A DNA stretch of 64,000 nt, taken from NCBI RefSeq assembly GCF_905404315.1, contig NC_066269.1, positions 16,498,501 to 16,562,500 of the forward strand, given 5' to 3'. Below are positions 35,485 through 46,770 of this stretch, piece by piece. This DNA is from Leptidea sinapis (taxonomy: Eukaryota > Arthropoda > Insecta > Lepidoptera > Pieridae). How positions within the stretch are numbered: position 1 is the first letter of the stretch; each line of letters starts with the position of its first letter. Under the pieces are notes generated by a model, which was not told the DNA's origin, did no database searches, and saw only the letters and a program-made list of their open reading frames with translations. Both the position numbers and the translations under genes were made by a program.

Positions 35485-35587
35485 ATGGTAGTAGTATCTA
35501 GTAGTATAAGAAATGACATCAAAAAGAATTCTAAAGGAATCAATTTTGAGAAAATAAATGCCTTTTATGCCTTTTATGCCTTTTAAT
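35485..35587 (+). repeat. LINE family E 3' UTR
   Basis: GTAGTAGTATCTAGTAG, AAATGACATCAAAAAGAATT and GAGAAAATAAATGCC, then a triplicated TTTTATGCC-type tail. Confidence 0.65.
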
Positions 35588-35775
35588 TCCACATTGTAAT
35601 ATCGTTTACGTAATCTTCGATTAACTGTAATACGCCTTAGACAAGTCTGTGTTTAATAAGAGTATTAAATTTATTTATTGATAATGCAGAGTCACTTTTT
35701 GGTAATTTATTGTAAAACACCAATGATTAAAAGCTAAGTGTGGATGTGATATATTAAAATATATATCCACCACAG

Positions 35776-35996
35776 ATAATTTATACGTCTAGATAGAGTC
35801 TCTTGCTGTTAGACAACCGATAAACAGGCCAGGAGTATTACCTTACTGTCCGTGACAAGCTACGTCTTACACTCGCGATTTAATTGACACCTTTTATGAG
35901 TGCATTTCTGAAAATAGAGGTTACTTCTAAACTCAATTTTATTCGACGGTTACACAGCTGCCAAAGTCTATCTATATGTATAAATGATCTAAGATA
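35776..35996 (+). repeat. Family T MITE, both ends
   Basis: The left end AGATAATTTATACGTCTAGA and the right end TCTATCTATATGTATAAATG/ATCT are inverted repeats of each other with mismatches. The inside has CTTGCTGTTAGACAACCG, GTGACAAGCTACGTCTTACA and GAAAATAGAGGTTA. At about 220 bp it is non-coding, as expected for a MITE. Confidence 0.8.
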
Positions 35997-36041
35997 TCCA
36001 AAATATAATTAAGTAATACGAATAGAGGTAGCAACTGAGTT

Positions 36042-36326
36042 GGGATGCCGGCTAGATTATGGGTACCACAACGGCGCCTATTTCTGCCGTGAGGCAGTAA
36101 ATGTGTAAGAATAATTGTGTTTCGGTGTGAAGGGCGCCGTAGCTAGTGAAATTACTGGGCAAACGAGACTTAACATCTTATGTCTCAAGGTGACGAGCAC
36201 AATTGCAGTGCTGTTTAGAATTTTTGGGTTTTTCAAGAATCCTGAGCATTGTAATGGGCAGGCTATATCAATTACCATCCGCTGAACGTCCTGCTCGTCT
36301 CTACCCTTATTATCATTTAAAAAATC
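36042..36326 (+). repeat. Family A retroposon
   Basis: GATGCCGGCTAGATTATGGG through CGTCTCTACCCTTATTATC and an A-run. The first ~25 bases (ACCAGTGGGAGGC...) are missing. Confidence 0.8.
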
Positions 36327-37227
36327 GCTTACCACAGACTAAGTGAGTATAGGCTGCAACTTATGCCTTCTGTAAGTAAGCAGTACGCAAGCATCAATTC
36401 AATTTTATCATTATTATAATAACTTACCTTCTCTAAAATTTAAATTTAAAATGAGAATATTGATAAATGTTTACCCATAATACCAAAGTGTTTTTCCAAT
36501 TTACCAACAGAAGCTTCATACATTCACTGCCATTCATCTTTCTTTTATAAATTCTCTAAAGGTTTACGAAGATCGTTATCTTCGAAGCTTCGCTTGTACG
36601 TGATGTGAAATAGAATACATATTTCTTCAATTTATTGTGAAATATTGAACAGCAGGTTCTCTAGTATATTTTCCATACATGAAATAAAATAGTACATCCT
36701 TACATAAGATGCCCAAGAAAGTAACAATATAAAAAAATATAATCTTGTTTATTTTTTTAAATGTAATTATTTGATAGAGCCAATTTATTTCGGTCTTGAT
36801 TGTAGATAATCTAAAATTGTCATTACAAATAAATGACATTGAAAGTACTATGCAAATATTCAATGGGTATATTTATTACAATAAGGCAAGTATTTGTTAT
36901 TTGTTGAAATGAAACCTATGACTACGAAATGGCACCGAGATATCTCGATGGAAAGTGTTACACGTGTGGCGATAAAATATGTAAGGGACTAAAAATTTAG
37001 ATCATTTATACGTATATATTGACTGTGACACATGTCAAATCATGGAATAAAATTGAGGTTGATAATTAATTATTTTTATTCATTAATTTTTTTAATAAGC
37101 TTACACTGTTTACCGTTTTTGGTAAAGTCGCTGGTGCTGTAATTTTGAATATAAAATATTTTATACTCGGGAGTGAAGTTTCAGCGTTACAAAAGCAAAA
37201 AAGTGCACAACATTTCAATCTTAACAG
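36327..37227. other. No gene seen
   Basis: AT-rich unique DNA. A 78-codon minus-strand ORF at 36627-36863 is hydrophobic and AT-driven. Confidence 0.45.
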
Positions 37228-37423
37228 AATATTACATCAAATGAACCAGTTTCATTTCTGCTCGTCTCTTGAGTGCAATTGACTGAACTCCAATTGCAGT
37301 GCTCTGTGATCTTATCATGTTTTCCATTGTAATGGAAAACTGTTCTTTCATTATTTCACTGAAATGCTGGAATCGTGATGAAAATATTCTATCGCAGACA
37401 TTTGTTTTTATATCATAATATGT
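37228..37423 (+). repeat. Family D repeat, interrupted by Tc1-like element
   Basis: It shares AATTGCAGTGCTCTGTGATC, a TTTCCATTGTAATGGAAAA palindrome-like block and GAATCGTGATGAAAATAT with 25068-25215 (reversed). The similarity stops where the transposon starts, so the transposon appears to have landed in it. Confidence 0.55.
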
Positions 37424-37424
37424 A

Positions 37425-37456
37425 CACTGGCCTTCAAAAGTAAGTATCACACTTTT
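37425..37456 (+). repeat. Left terminal inverted repeat
   Basis: 32 bp, 30 matching the right repeat. Preceded by TA. Confidence 0.95.
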
Positions 37457-37735
37457 AAAATTGGGATAACGTTTTAAGTTCACAAGATATACTTTCGAAA
37501 TAAAAAGGAATCCAAATAGAATTTAATTTTTACATTAAAACTTTACTGTCGGTAACCTTCTTTTAATAATTGGCTGAAAAAACACTTCAAAAACAAAACC
37601 ATTTTTTTTTCAAAGTGGACGTTTCCGAATTACAATTTTACCATTCTCATTTTTCTTTCTGTTTTAAATTTTTTTCAAGATCGGTGGGTCTTGTTTTAAA
37701 AATTTATGCTAAAAAGCTCATAACATTTATTTATC

Positions 37736-38752
37736 ATGCCTCTTTTAGTTGAAGAATGTGTTAGGATCATTGCTTTTCTGGAACTAGGCATCAGTATGCG
37801 TCGCACTGCAAGAATGGTGGGTGTGACGGTACGAACGGTCCAGAAGGTAAAGCGAAGGTACGAAGAGACTGGACACCTGAGGAGACCTTGTAATGGCAGA
37901 CCCAGGTGTACCAGTGCCCGAGAAGATCGTTATATTATTTCCGCTGTGTTAAGAAATCGCCACCAAAATGCAGTTGAAGTCCAGCAACAGCTACTTCAGA
38001 GCCGGAGGGACTACATTAGTGACAGTACAGTGAGAAGAAGACTTGCTGAAGCAAATTTGAAACCCCGAAGACCAGCGAGTGGCCCAAGACTCGAGAGACA
38101 GCATCGATTAGCGAGACTGCGATACGCCCGTAAACACATGCAGTGGAATGAAGAAGAATGGTCAAGAATTTTGTTTGCAGATGAGTCTCGATTCTTCCTT
38201 TACACTTCTGATGGAAGGCGAAGTGTTTACAGGCGACCTGGTGAGCGATACCTTCAAGCCTGTATCTCAGAAAGAGTCCAATACGGTGGAGGCAGTGTAC
38301 ATGTATGGGCTGGCATATCTTCAGAAGGTCGCACAGAGCTAGTAATCATAGAAAATGGCATCCTCACTGGGCAAAGATATGCTCAAGAGATTCTCAATGA
38401 GTATGCAGGGCCGTATTTAGCAAAAATGGGTGATGGATCGATGCTGATGCATGATAATGCCCGGCCACACACGGCTCATATCGTACAAGAGTATATTCAG
38501 GAGGTCGGTATCAGCGTGATGGCTTGGCCATCAAGAAGTCCTGATCTCAACCCGATTGAACACGCCTGGGATGAGCTTGGGAGGCTAGTCAGAAATCGCA
38601 GACCACCACCTACTACCCTCAGGGCACTAAAGCAGACCCTCGTAGAAGAATGGGAGAATATTCCCCAACATCGGCTCCGAAACCTAGTTTTCAGTATGCC
38701 AAACCGGCTCGAAGCTGTTGTCAGAGCTCGAGGAGGCAATACCAGTTATTAA
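37736..38752 (+). CDS. Tc1-like transposase, 338 aa, intact
   Basis: It catalyses cut-and-paste movement of the surrounding element, acting on its terminal repeats in the nucleus. The N-terminal part (about 1-60) is a helix-turn-helix region with MRRTARMVGVTVRTVQKVKR and a GRPR linker (54-57). A second helix-turn-helix spans about 65-112 (DSTVRRRLAEANLKPRRP). The catalytic core follows: first Asp D149 in LFADESRF, second Asp D240 in MHDNARPHT, and Glu E275 in SPDLNPIEHAWDELGR, giving DD34E spacing with 34 residues between D240 and E275. The length suits Tc1 transposases (about 340 aa). ATG at 37736 is the first in-frame Met and places the HTH correctly. There is no internal stop or frameshift, so the insertion may be recent or still functional. 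It is an element gene, not a host gene. Confidence 0.95.
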   Translation: MPLLVEECVRIIAFLELGISMRRTARMVGVTVRTVQKVKRRYEETGHLRRPCNGRPRCTSAREDRYIISAVLRNRHQNAVEVQQQLLQSRRDYISDSTVRRRLAEANLKPRRPASGPRLERQHRLARLRYARKHMQWNEEEWSRILFADESRFFLYTSDGRRSVYRRPGERYLQACISERVQYGGGSVHVWAGISSEGRTELVIIENGILTGQRYAQEILNEYAGPYLAKMGDGSMLMHDNARPHTAHIVQEYIQEVGISVMAWPSRSPDLNPIEHAWDELGRLVRNRRPPPTTLRALKQTLVEEWENIPQHRLRNLVFSMPNRLEAVVRARGGNTSY

Positions 38753-38957
38753 AAATTAAATAACATGTAATACAATTTAGTTGATTTTTTTTACACTAAA
38801 CTAAAAATGTCTATTTTCATTGTTTTATCTTTTTTAAGTTAAAAATGTTACTTATGTATAATTTTAGTTTCTAAGAATTAAAGTCTATAAAATTTGTAAT
38901 AAAACGCTTTTAATCTTAAATCTCTACCTTCTATAGTTAAGAAAAAAAATTAATTTG

Positions 38958-38989
38958 AAAAGTGTTATACTTACTTTTGCAGGCCAGTG
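38958..38989 (-). repeat. Right terminal inverted repeat
   Basis: 32 bp, mismatching the left repeat at its positions 10 and 24. Followed by TA. Confidence 0.95.
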
Positions 38990-39224
38990 TATTATTCTGT
39001 ATGCAAGCTAAAGGTTAAATTATTTAATCACCTTGTTTTATTAGAACTAAATAAAAACTAGTACATAGGTAACAATTAAGTTTTACGAGCAAGAAGTTCA
39101 CTTAAGCAACACAACACAAGTTAAAATGATTCTTAATTGAACCTAAAATTATTATGATCAACATCGTAAAGGCATTCTTTGATATTGCTGACTTTATTAT
39201 CGTAATTCATAGATACCCAATATA

Positions 39225-39487
39225 TCTTATATATAAAATTCTCGTGTCACAATGTTAGTTACCTTACTCCTCCGAAACGGCTTTACTGATGTTTACCAAA
39301 TTTTATATGCATATTCTGTTCCACCCACAAATCCGCTATAGGGTTGCAAGATAGCAATGGATCAAAACTTACAATAATTATAGTACGATAAATTTGATAC
39401 GTCCGAGAATCAGTTGCATCTACTTTTTACACCCCAAAATTTTTTTATTACTTTATATAGCAATACAACGTTTGCTGGGTCAGCTAG
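39225..39487 (+). mobile_element. Helitron-like non-autonomous element, both ends
   Basis: It starts TCTTATATATAAAATTCTCG directly after an A, and ends CAACGTTTGCTGGGTCAG then CTAG directly before a T. The A|TC...CTAG|T configuration is what Helitrons leave. It shares its ends and the CTCCTCCGAAACGGC block with 27339-27827. At 263 bp it is non-coding. Confidence 0.6.
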
Positions 39488-41829
39488 TTATACTTAATAA
39501 TCCATCTACGAACTAAGTTTAATTCAAAAATATATTTTACTATTATTATAAAAATATATTTTTTTGGATTATTATATTATTATTATTAGTCCTTTCATTG
39601 GTTCAAATTATCTATGCTATTGACAAATTAATAAAAACAGTTTTTTGTAAACGTGTATTTATCGGGTCAGGTATATTACATATTTAGGCTTAGTTTTGTA
39701 ATATATAACTATGTACTGTTAGACTACACGACTTAGCTCCAATTTTATTTGTAAGTTGTAAGAGCGCTGGAATAGAAAAACTGAGGTAACAAAACTCCTC
39801 ATGCATTTTCGAAACGGAGTCCAGAGTTGCCATGCATTTGGAATATTCTCATTCAATGGAAGTGCCTTTGCAGTTTGTCAAAGCTCTTACATATTCATGA
39901 GCCCGAATATTCAAGTGACTTGTGTAAATAGTGCAACCAAAGGAAAATTTATTAAATTTTAATATCTCACCATTATAATCTGGCCAATAAAAAAAATTAT
40001 GTTTACGTTTATAGTATTAAATACTAGTTTTTCTCTAAAAACAATATGTGTATATTCAGTTCTTATACACCAGAAAAACAAAGAACAATGGCGAAGTTTC
40101 ATACTACAAAATATTTAAAATTGAATGGTAGCGTCTCAAGAACTGACGTGTACTACTTAATTCTCTATAATTTTCTGCATCTACTGACATAATTCATTTT
40201 TAATTTAGAACCGGGATAATGGAGAAATAAATGATTATTTTGTTTGAATTTTTAGGTTAGGTTTTTCTGTTTATTACTTTAGCGTTCTAACTATAGTATA
40301 CTTATCTATTATATCCTAACTAACATGTTCCAACAACAGTCACACGAATTCCAAAGATCTTTAAGGATAGGAACTAGTAACCATAGGCAAATAGTTAATT
40401 AATACCTAATTACTAAACTGTCTACGGTCAACAACTCTGAGTATTATATTATGATAAAATGGAAACTTGTTACTTGATGCAATGGTAAAAACAGTTTATT
40501 TTCAAGAAACCAGAGTTGGTTGTCCATAGCTTTATAAGTAATTTTATAAGAGGGAAGTCAAATGCGCAATCCATAGTCGTAGGTAGGTACTTCTAAAATG
40601 TACCTTACCTACGCCCGAGTTTAAGGCTCGGGTTGACTTTTAAACTAAGTACTTCCATTTTTATAATCTTAAAAAACTGGTAAAATAAGTACCTAGTATC
40701 CTAATGTCTTTTTCTCAATCCAAGTTCTTATTTTGTAGAAGTAGGTAGCAGTAAATTAAACAAGCAAAATATTTTATTTTGTTTATTGTTATATAAACAG
40801 TGTACGTTAGACCAAATCGTGGGCATATCATAGTCCGGTAATGGAGAGCAGAAGTAGTTCAAAATGAGGTTCAGAGTTTAAAACGAGAGAAAGATATTAT
40901 TCAAGTCCAAAACCAAGCCAGGTAAAATAGAAACTACTTATTAATTAAAGAAAGCACAAACAACACAACAGCGGTAACTATAATTGATAGGTATTATTAG
41001 TATTAGGCATAGGTGACAGGTATAGATACTCATTGATCATTCGCTCATCGCTGTCAGTCATATTGACAGATAGCTTTCCTTGATGTAACCTAAAATGGAT
41101 ATGATTTCATAGTTGTGACAGCATATAATGTGAAAATGAAATAATTATTTTATTTATTTCCCCGGTTCCTTTTGCAATACAATTTTATCTAACAAGTCAA
41201 TTTATCTATGAAGTTTTTTTTGTAACTATCCTATCGATAGACGGTTATTCTTATAGTCAGGTAAAGTTTCGCCATTGTTCTTTCACATTTATTGGGAGTC
41301 TGTCTGCTTCAGATATTCTCCAATAAATAATGACGTGATTTTTACTGGCAGCGGACCACGTCACTGCAGATCGCTCTATATTATCTTAAACCAAATTGCT
41401 TTTACAATACCTATTTATCAATAAATTTTATAATTGGCTTATAATATGCTTTGTTTTTAGGTTTTTATTTATATATGGATGTATTCAGTTTAAAAAAAAG
41501 GAATTTTAAAAGGACTATATTGGGTGTTATTTCTAACTTTGTTTACATTATTATAATATTTTTGTTTATTCTCTTGGAACATTCTCTTTCTGGATCGTAC
41601 TTTATTTATCAAAAAATAAACAAGAGCTTATTGTCCGTAAAAGTCTAACACCTGATATCCAATAACCGCTTAATACCCTTAATTTAACATGCTGAATAAA
41701 AACAGTAAAATTATAAATTGACATGATATCTTATTAAATCAAGAGATACATAGATATTTTATCTCACTGACGTTAGTATAATACATCTATGGATACAACA
41801 AACATTGACCGCACCGGGTAAATTAATGT
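39488..41829. other. No gene seen
   Basis: The longest stretch without a recognised element. Near 40590-40640 TACCTTACCTACGCC and GTAGGTAGGTAC form a loose inverted pair. The 65-codon ORF at 41451-41648 is hydrophobic with no known signature. Confidence 0.4.
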
Positions 41830-42367
41830 ATTTTTTTATTTTTTATTTTTGTTATTGGAGAATATACATCTGAACACTTTACAATAGACACAGGATAAAG
41901 TAAGAGAAAGCCATTTACAGATTCTCACGAGTAGCTAGGAAAAATATAAACCAAGAATAATGTGAGTAGTTACGTATAGGAATCAAATGCTTAACTATAT
42001 TGTATTACTTATCTAATTACATATTATCAACTCGACCAAGGAACTCATTTCCTAACTGTCGCTTAATGGAATGAGAGCTGCTACAGAATAAGTCAAGATT
42101 AAATTGTTTTAATAATTTGCTAAAGTTATTGCTGACACGTACGATGAATGAATTTTGACGATAGTTAGTACTCACAGGGGATGTTAAGATAGGAGCATAT
42201 TTACGAGCTAAAATTGAAGATGTGTAAAAAGATATTTTCGATAAGAGATCTGGACAAACTATTTTATTAGTTGTAATATAACGTAACAATATAGATAAAT
42301 TTAAAGAACATCTTTCAAAGCACATAATGGGGCCGTCTACAAGAGAATCTAAATTAGTTTGAGCCAA
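41830..42367 (-). pseudogene. LINE ORF2 C-terminus
   Basis: A 116-codon minus-strand ORF (42367-42017) includes VCPDLLSKISFYTSS, SPVSTNYRQNSFIVRVSN and a final GRVDNM. The pattern (CPELLSxIxF ... TNYxxNSxxxR) fits the region downstream of the RT in Jockey/CR1-like LINEs. An A-rich tail (reversed T-runs at 41829-41855) marks the 3' end. The RT core is missing. It uses TTG at the left edge, so the ORF start is only a truncation point. Confidence 0.6.
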
Positions 42368-42722
42368 TGCTTAGCAATTTAAATAAGCAATCAAGTCAAT
42401 TCAAGAACGTAGAATTTTAAACTTAGTGCGACAAGAAACTAAATAGCTGTCGCTCAATTCTTAACTAAAACTCTAGTCAAAGGCTTTCCGAATAGTTCGA
42501 GTACGCCCCAGTAAGCACTGTATCGTCAACTCTAATTTCTCGTTTAACATTGCAAAGAAACGTTAGCATATATCTACATATAGTAATACCGCTGTGAACT
42601 CGATAACTATTTCTCAATATACAATATAAGATCGTGTTGAATTTCTAGTGAAAGTGCAAGATCTTGTCACACCAATAAAGTTCTTTTAAAAATATGTTAA
42701 CTATTTAATATTTATTGCACTA

Positions 42723-42735
42723 CAAAGTATTTGGT
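42723..42735. repeat. 13-bp direct repeat, left copy
   Basis: CAAAGTATTTGGT, identical to 43232-43244. It is a probable target-site duplication around the LINE fragment. Confidence 0.75.
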
Positions 42736-43231
42736 ATAGGTATTCACGGGCTATTCTCCGCAACTCTAAGTCTGCTGTGCAACTATATTACGTGGTACAG
42801 TTGGGTTGGTAATCTAGCCACCCCAACTCCTCAAGAAAGTTTCTCAAACCTCCGACGTCACCTATCGGAGAGAGTCCTCAGTGACCCCTGGTGTTTGGCC
42901 TGGTATGAGGCCATACTTTGGCACACCACACTTGATGTGTGTGGACGTCTCTTCTGTCTCCATGCAAGCCCTGCCCAGGGTCTGCCTATATTGGACAGAT
43001 ACTTTTTAAAGGGGCCATGACCCGTTATTTCATGAGTTATTTTACGTTATCTTGATCGTGTGACTTTCACCAGTTTGCGAGAAAGCTTCTGATCTATACA
43101 TAGTTGAGCCTCTTTCGTCGGTCTGCATCCACTCATCTCCGTCCAGTATTTATTATATAGCTCCTTGCTGTGCTGCCTTATGCCTAATGCAGGATAACCT
43201 GAGGGGAGAGGGACCATTGGTTTAGGTATTT
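42736..43231 (-). pseudogene. LINE RNase H-region fragment
   Basis: The minus strand reads GIRQHSKELYNKYWTEMSGC, RPTKEAQL, SRKLVKVTRSR, a stop, then EITGHGPFKKYLSNIGR. Further on, PHTSSVVCQSMASYQAKHQG and LRTLSDR are followed by another stop. This fits the C-terminal RNase H and cysteine-rich region of I/R1/Jockey-type LINE ORF2. It is more GC-rich than its flanks. It has no poly(A) tail, yet 13-bp direct repeats border it. The 101-codon plus-strand ORF here (42715-43020) is a shadow. Confidence 0.65.
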
Positions 43232-43244
43232 CAAAGTATTTGGT
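43232..43244. repeat. 13-bp direct repeat, right copy
   Basis: Exact copy of 42723-42735. Confidence 0.75.
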
Positions 43245-43699
43245 GATAAGTTTATCGTATGGGGTGTGAATATAATGTTACTCAAATAATTTGGGTACAG
43301 TACCTTAGTCAGAAAAACACCAACACTTTATCACTAATTATAATACGCCATTGATAGAAGGAGAATATAAAATATAAAGAACTTACACAAACACTGATAC
43401 TATATACTACATTAATCACACAATACAACAAATACAAAAATAGAGAAATAATTGGACAAGATTATTTATAAGAAATTACAGTTATCAGATGCTTGCGCTT
43501 ATACTTTCAATGGCTAAAATGAAATGTTATTCCTGTATTTAATTGAGATCGTATAATTTCAGTTATAACAACATAATGACGTTACGATTGCAGTAAGTAA
43601 TAAAAGCTGAAAAAAGAAATTTCAATCACTTTAAAAGTAAATGAATTTAATACGCCGTATCCAGATCTGAAGTGATGAGTTGTAATAAAGTCCGTTGAT
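43245..43699. other. No gene seen
   Basis: AT-rich sequence. Nothing was recognised. Confidence 0.4.
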
Positions 43700-43820
43700 G
43701 TCCATCCGATAAGGGAATAGAGGGATTCTCTTATCCGCTTGGTAACAGGGTAAACCTTGATAAATTGAATGTCTTGTGTATTTCAGACCGAACGAGACCC
43801 CAATGTAACGAATTTTTCCT
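43700..43820 (-). repeat. Family V repeat
   Basis: Reverse complement of 12355-12485, with AATAGAGGGATTCTCTTATC and TTGATAAATTGAATGTCTTG as the best blocks. Confidence 0.6.
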
Positions 43821-44479
43821 TTAAGAATAAAGGAAATATTCTCAAAACTTTGAATGAATTATTTGTTGTTACTTTGCGATTATTTCTTATTAATATTCTC
43901 GATATTAAAATTATTAAGTAACAACGACAACATTTATTGAGATATTTCTTAAGTGTATTGAAAAATTTTAATAGAGTAATATGTGATCATTCCAGATACT
44001 GACGATATGTTTGGAAATAAAAATTACTGCTTAGCTCAAACTTGCTTTAAATTGCATCAGCTTACGACCAACTTTTTATATAATATTTTTGTTATTCCTT
44101 GTTTTAACAAAGAGAACCAAACAAAAATTACTTGGCTCTGTTGGTGATGCGTTTTCATATAATTGTTTTATTTAAACCCTAGGCGCCCTCGTTTTCCTTA
44201 CACTTTTATGATTTACCTTTACTAATATACAATGCACTACTACTCGAAATCAGTGAAGTACCTGACATCCACAATTCATCTGTTTGTAAATGGAAATCTA
44301 GTTTATATAAATTCCTTAATTAGTTTAAATTTTTAAAAAAAGCATCTTAATATAACTACCATAATTATTCACTTCTATTTGTCCAAATATATATTCTCTC
44401 TATCTTTTTCTTTTATAATACTACATTACCTAAAGTTAGTTTTAAAATCGCTATTTCTGTTGTATTTGCATAGTTATTA
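43821..44479. other. No gene seen
   Basis: AT-rich sequence. Nothing was recognised. Confidence 0.4.
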
Positions 44480-44612
44480 ATTTATGCTAAACATGCTGAG
44501 TACACACCCTCGTGGAGTTGCAGCCTATCTTGTATTTAGCTGATAGTTTATTTTTTTTATTATGTATTTGTTGTAATTCTGTTGTGTGTACCTATTAAAT
44601 AAATAAATAAAT
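44480..44612 (+). repeat. LINE 3' end with (AAAT)n tail
   Basis: GTGTACCTATTAAATAAATAAATAAATA closes a short segment with CCTCGTGGAGTTGCAGCC. It is tail-like, but no coding part was identified. Confidence 0.4.
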
Positions 44613-46103
44613 AGGAACTGTTCGCACCATAATTAGCCCTGTCCTTCTACCAGTCCATATATATCCCTATCTGACATACCCGTCCCTACACGATCCTGCT
44701 CGAAGGACCAAAAAACTGTATGAATACCCGTTGCTCGAAATGAGCAAAACGCACGCCCCAAGCACGCGCATTCTCGAATATGATGAAAAATCGGTTTATG
44801 CTTATGACAACACGACAGAAGTAAAAACTTCATCAAGGTGAATTTAAGAGTATTACACACTGAACAATTTCGCATTGTAGATATATAGTTATTGTTGAGC
44901 TATCACGACATTCATTATATTTTGGTGAAATTTGCAGGGTGGTAGAAATCTCTTTCCATGTACTAGATCATATTAAAGTATTTTGATTTTAATGTCAATC
45001 GCTTGAGTAGATTATAAAATAGACTTGTATGATATTTTTTATTCGAAAAATTCCTCTGTTTGTGTAAAAAATTCATTAGTGTCATAGTTTAAACGCGTAA
45101 AAATCATTATATAAGCGACTTACAAAAAATTAAATGTAAAAGTTTTCAATTATCTCAATCACGTTCAAAAAACATCACAACTTTATATTATTTAGGGATT
45201 TCCGTAATTAATATAAAGTTTTGATGTTATTATTTTTTATTTTATTTATATTATTGTTATTATCAATGAAAACAATATTGTTTTTATATTTTGTATGATA
45301 TGTTATCGGAGGTATACTTTTTATATATTTTTTGTTCTATACATATAAAGTAAAAAATATCAATACAAAAATTGTAATTGTGTATGAATTATTGTTCTGA
45401 TAAATTTTGTTCTTGCTCTCGTCGCGTTCTCTTAGTCCTGAAGAAAAACAAAATGATGGGAACAGCACGTCATAAGAAATTATCTCTTGAAAACATGCAA
45501 TAGTTGCATAAGGCTCTATCAATAACGTAAAAATGACACTTACTTGAAGGGAAATAAAATATAGACAGATTCCGAAAATTTAAATTATCTTAGCAAATAA
45601 TATAAATTACAAAAAGTTTTATCTCAATTCTCTAATGCGGATTGTGTGTTTTAGTGACCGAGACGTTAACAAATCCGTTAATGGCGCCTTTTCGTCTAAG
45701 CTTATCTTTCTCAGACATAATCGTCACGTATTGTGGGGCAATGCTTTTTATTGGTCATGGTATTATTATGAGTCGCCATAATGACGATAACATAAATAAT
45801 AAACGATTCATTACATCATTTTATCATTATAATATTTCATATACTAAAATAGTTAACCTTTACAACCCTGTTTCATGTCCTTTAACTCGCAGAACATTTA
45901 ACATTGCAGGGCAATGCTGATAATAAACTTTTTCTATGCATAGCTACGCTTGTTGGCAAAGACAAACCGAATCCATAGTATAATCAAAAGTGAAGATCGG
46001 CTCTAATTATTGAACATACTTCATAGAATAATAACAAGTGAAGCAAAATACAGTAAGTTTTCTTTAAATTAATAGCTACTATCTTAATTAACACCTTTTC
46101 AGA
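44613..46103. other. No confident gene; 92-codon ORF noted
   Basis: The plus-strand ORF at 45642-45920 encodes 92 residues (including SDIIVTYCGAMLFIGHG and NISYTKIVNLYNP). Its composition is less AT-driven than its neighbours. I cannot assign it. It may be a relic of an element I do not recognise. Confidence 0.35.
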
Positions 46104-46437
46104 ATGTTATCATCATATCAGCCGGAAGAGGTCCACTGCTGGACAGAGGCCTCCCAAAATATCTCCACGATGAAGCCAGGGCCAATAGTCTTCGTTTATG
46201 GTAGCCACTGTACCGAAACCGGGGATTCGTAGCACCACCTGCCCCGTCGCTTATGTGGCTGCTACCGTGGCCACCAGGGACTTGGAGCTTTACAGTGTCT
46301 GTCATTTTTCGTTTCGGAAGAATGCTGCTGCCCATCCTCCGTTCTTTGTATCCCTTAGTCGCCTCTTACGAAACCCACCGGAGGTGATAGGGTGGCGCTA
46401 TTCTGGTGTTACACCACACACACTTACGCTCAGAATG
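46104..46437. repeat. GC-rich lepidopteran interspersed repeat
   Basis: ATCATATCAGCCGGAAGAGG, CCACTGCTGGACAGAGGCC, GGGGATTCGTAGCACCACC and CTTAGTCGCCTCTTACGA belong to repeats I recall as common in insect genomes, perhaps two joined units. Both ORFs across it are by-products. Confidence 0.5.
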
Positions 46438-46770
46438 TAATAGGTACCATTCATTACTTAACATCTAACGACGAATACGTGAACTAAACTCTAGCCGTGT
46501 ATCACATAGATACTCCATTAATTTTTTTTTAGTTTTGCAATTTATTTATTATTTAAACATATTCATATGAAGGTCAAACACATAATCCTATTTCAGGTCT
46601 GTTCACGTAAATTCAAGTGAGACGTTGTTATATGATTTTTTATTGGTTTAGATGTCACCATAGTTATTGATATTACTAAGCAAATAAGAGTTATATCTCA
46701 TGTCTCAAAGTTATTCAATTAAACTCAAATTGCGATGACGCTCTGAAAAACTTAATTCAATACTGAATAT
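46438..46770. other. No gene seen
   Basis: AT-rich sequence. Nothing was recognised. Confidence 0.4.

Larger units (their letters stand above)
37425..38989 (+). mobile_element. Tc1-like transposon, apparently complete
   Basis: The 1565-bp element is flanked by TA on both sides (37423-37424 and 38990-38991), the expected target duplication. Its 32-bp terminal inverted repeats are 37425-37456 and 38958-38989, starting CACTGGCCTTCAAAAGTAAG on the left and CACTGGCCTGCAAAAGTAAG on the right. They differ at two positions. The only long ORF inside is the transposase on the plus strand. Confidence 0.95.

Noticed and set aside
35335..35592. An 85-codon minus-strand ORF
   Set aside because: It runs across the border of two different LINE 3' UTR pieces in opposite orientation, so it cannot be one gene.
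38148..38739. ORFs of 64 (plus) and 80 (minus) codons inside the transposase
   Set aside because: They are shadows in other frames of the intact 338-codon gene.
42715..43020. A 101-codon plus-strand ORF
   Set aside because: The minus strand encodes the LINE RNase H-region residues, so the plus ORF is a shadow.
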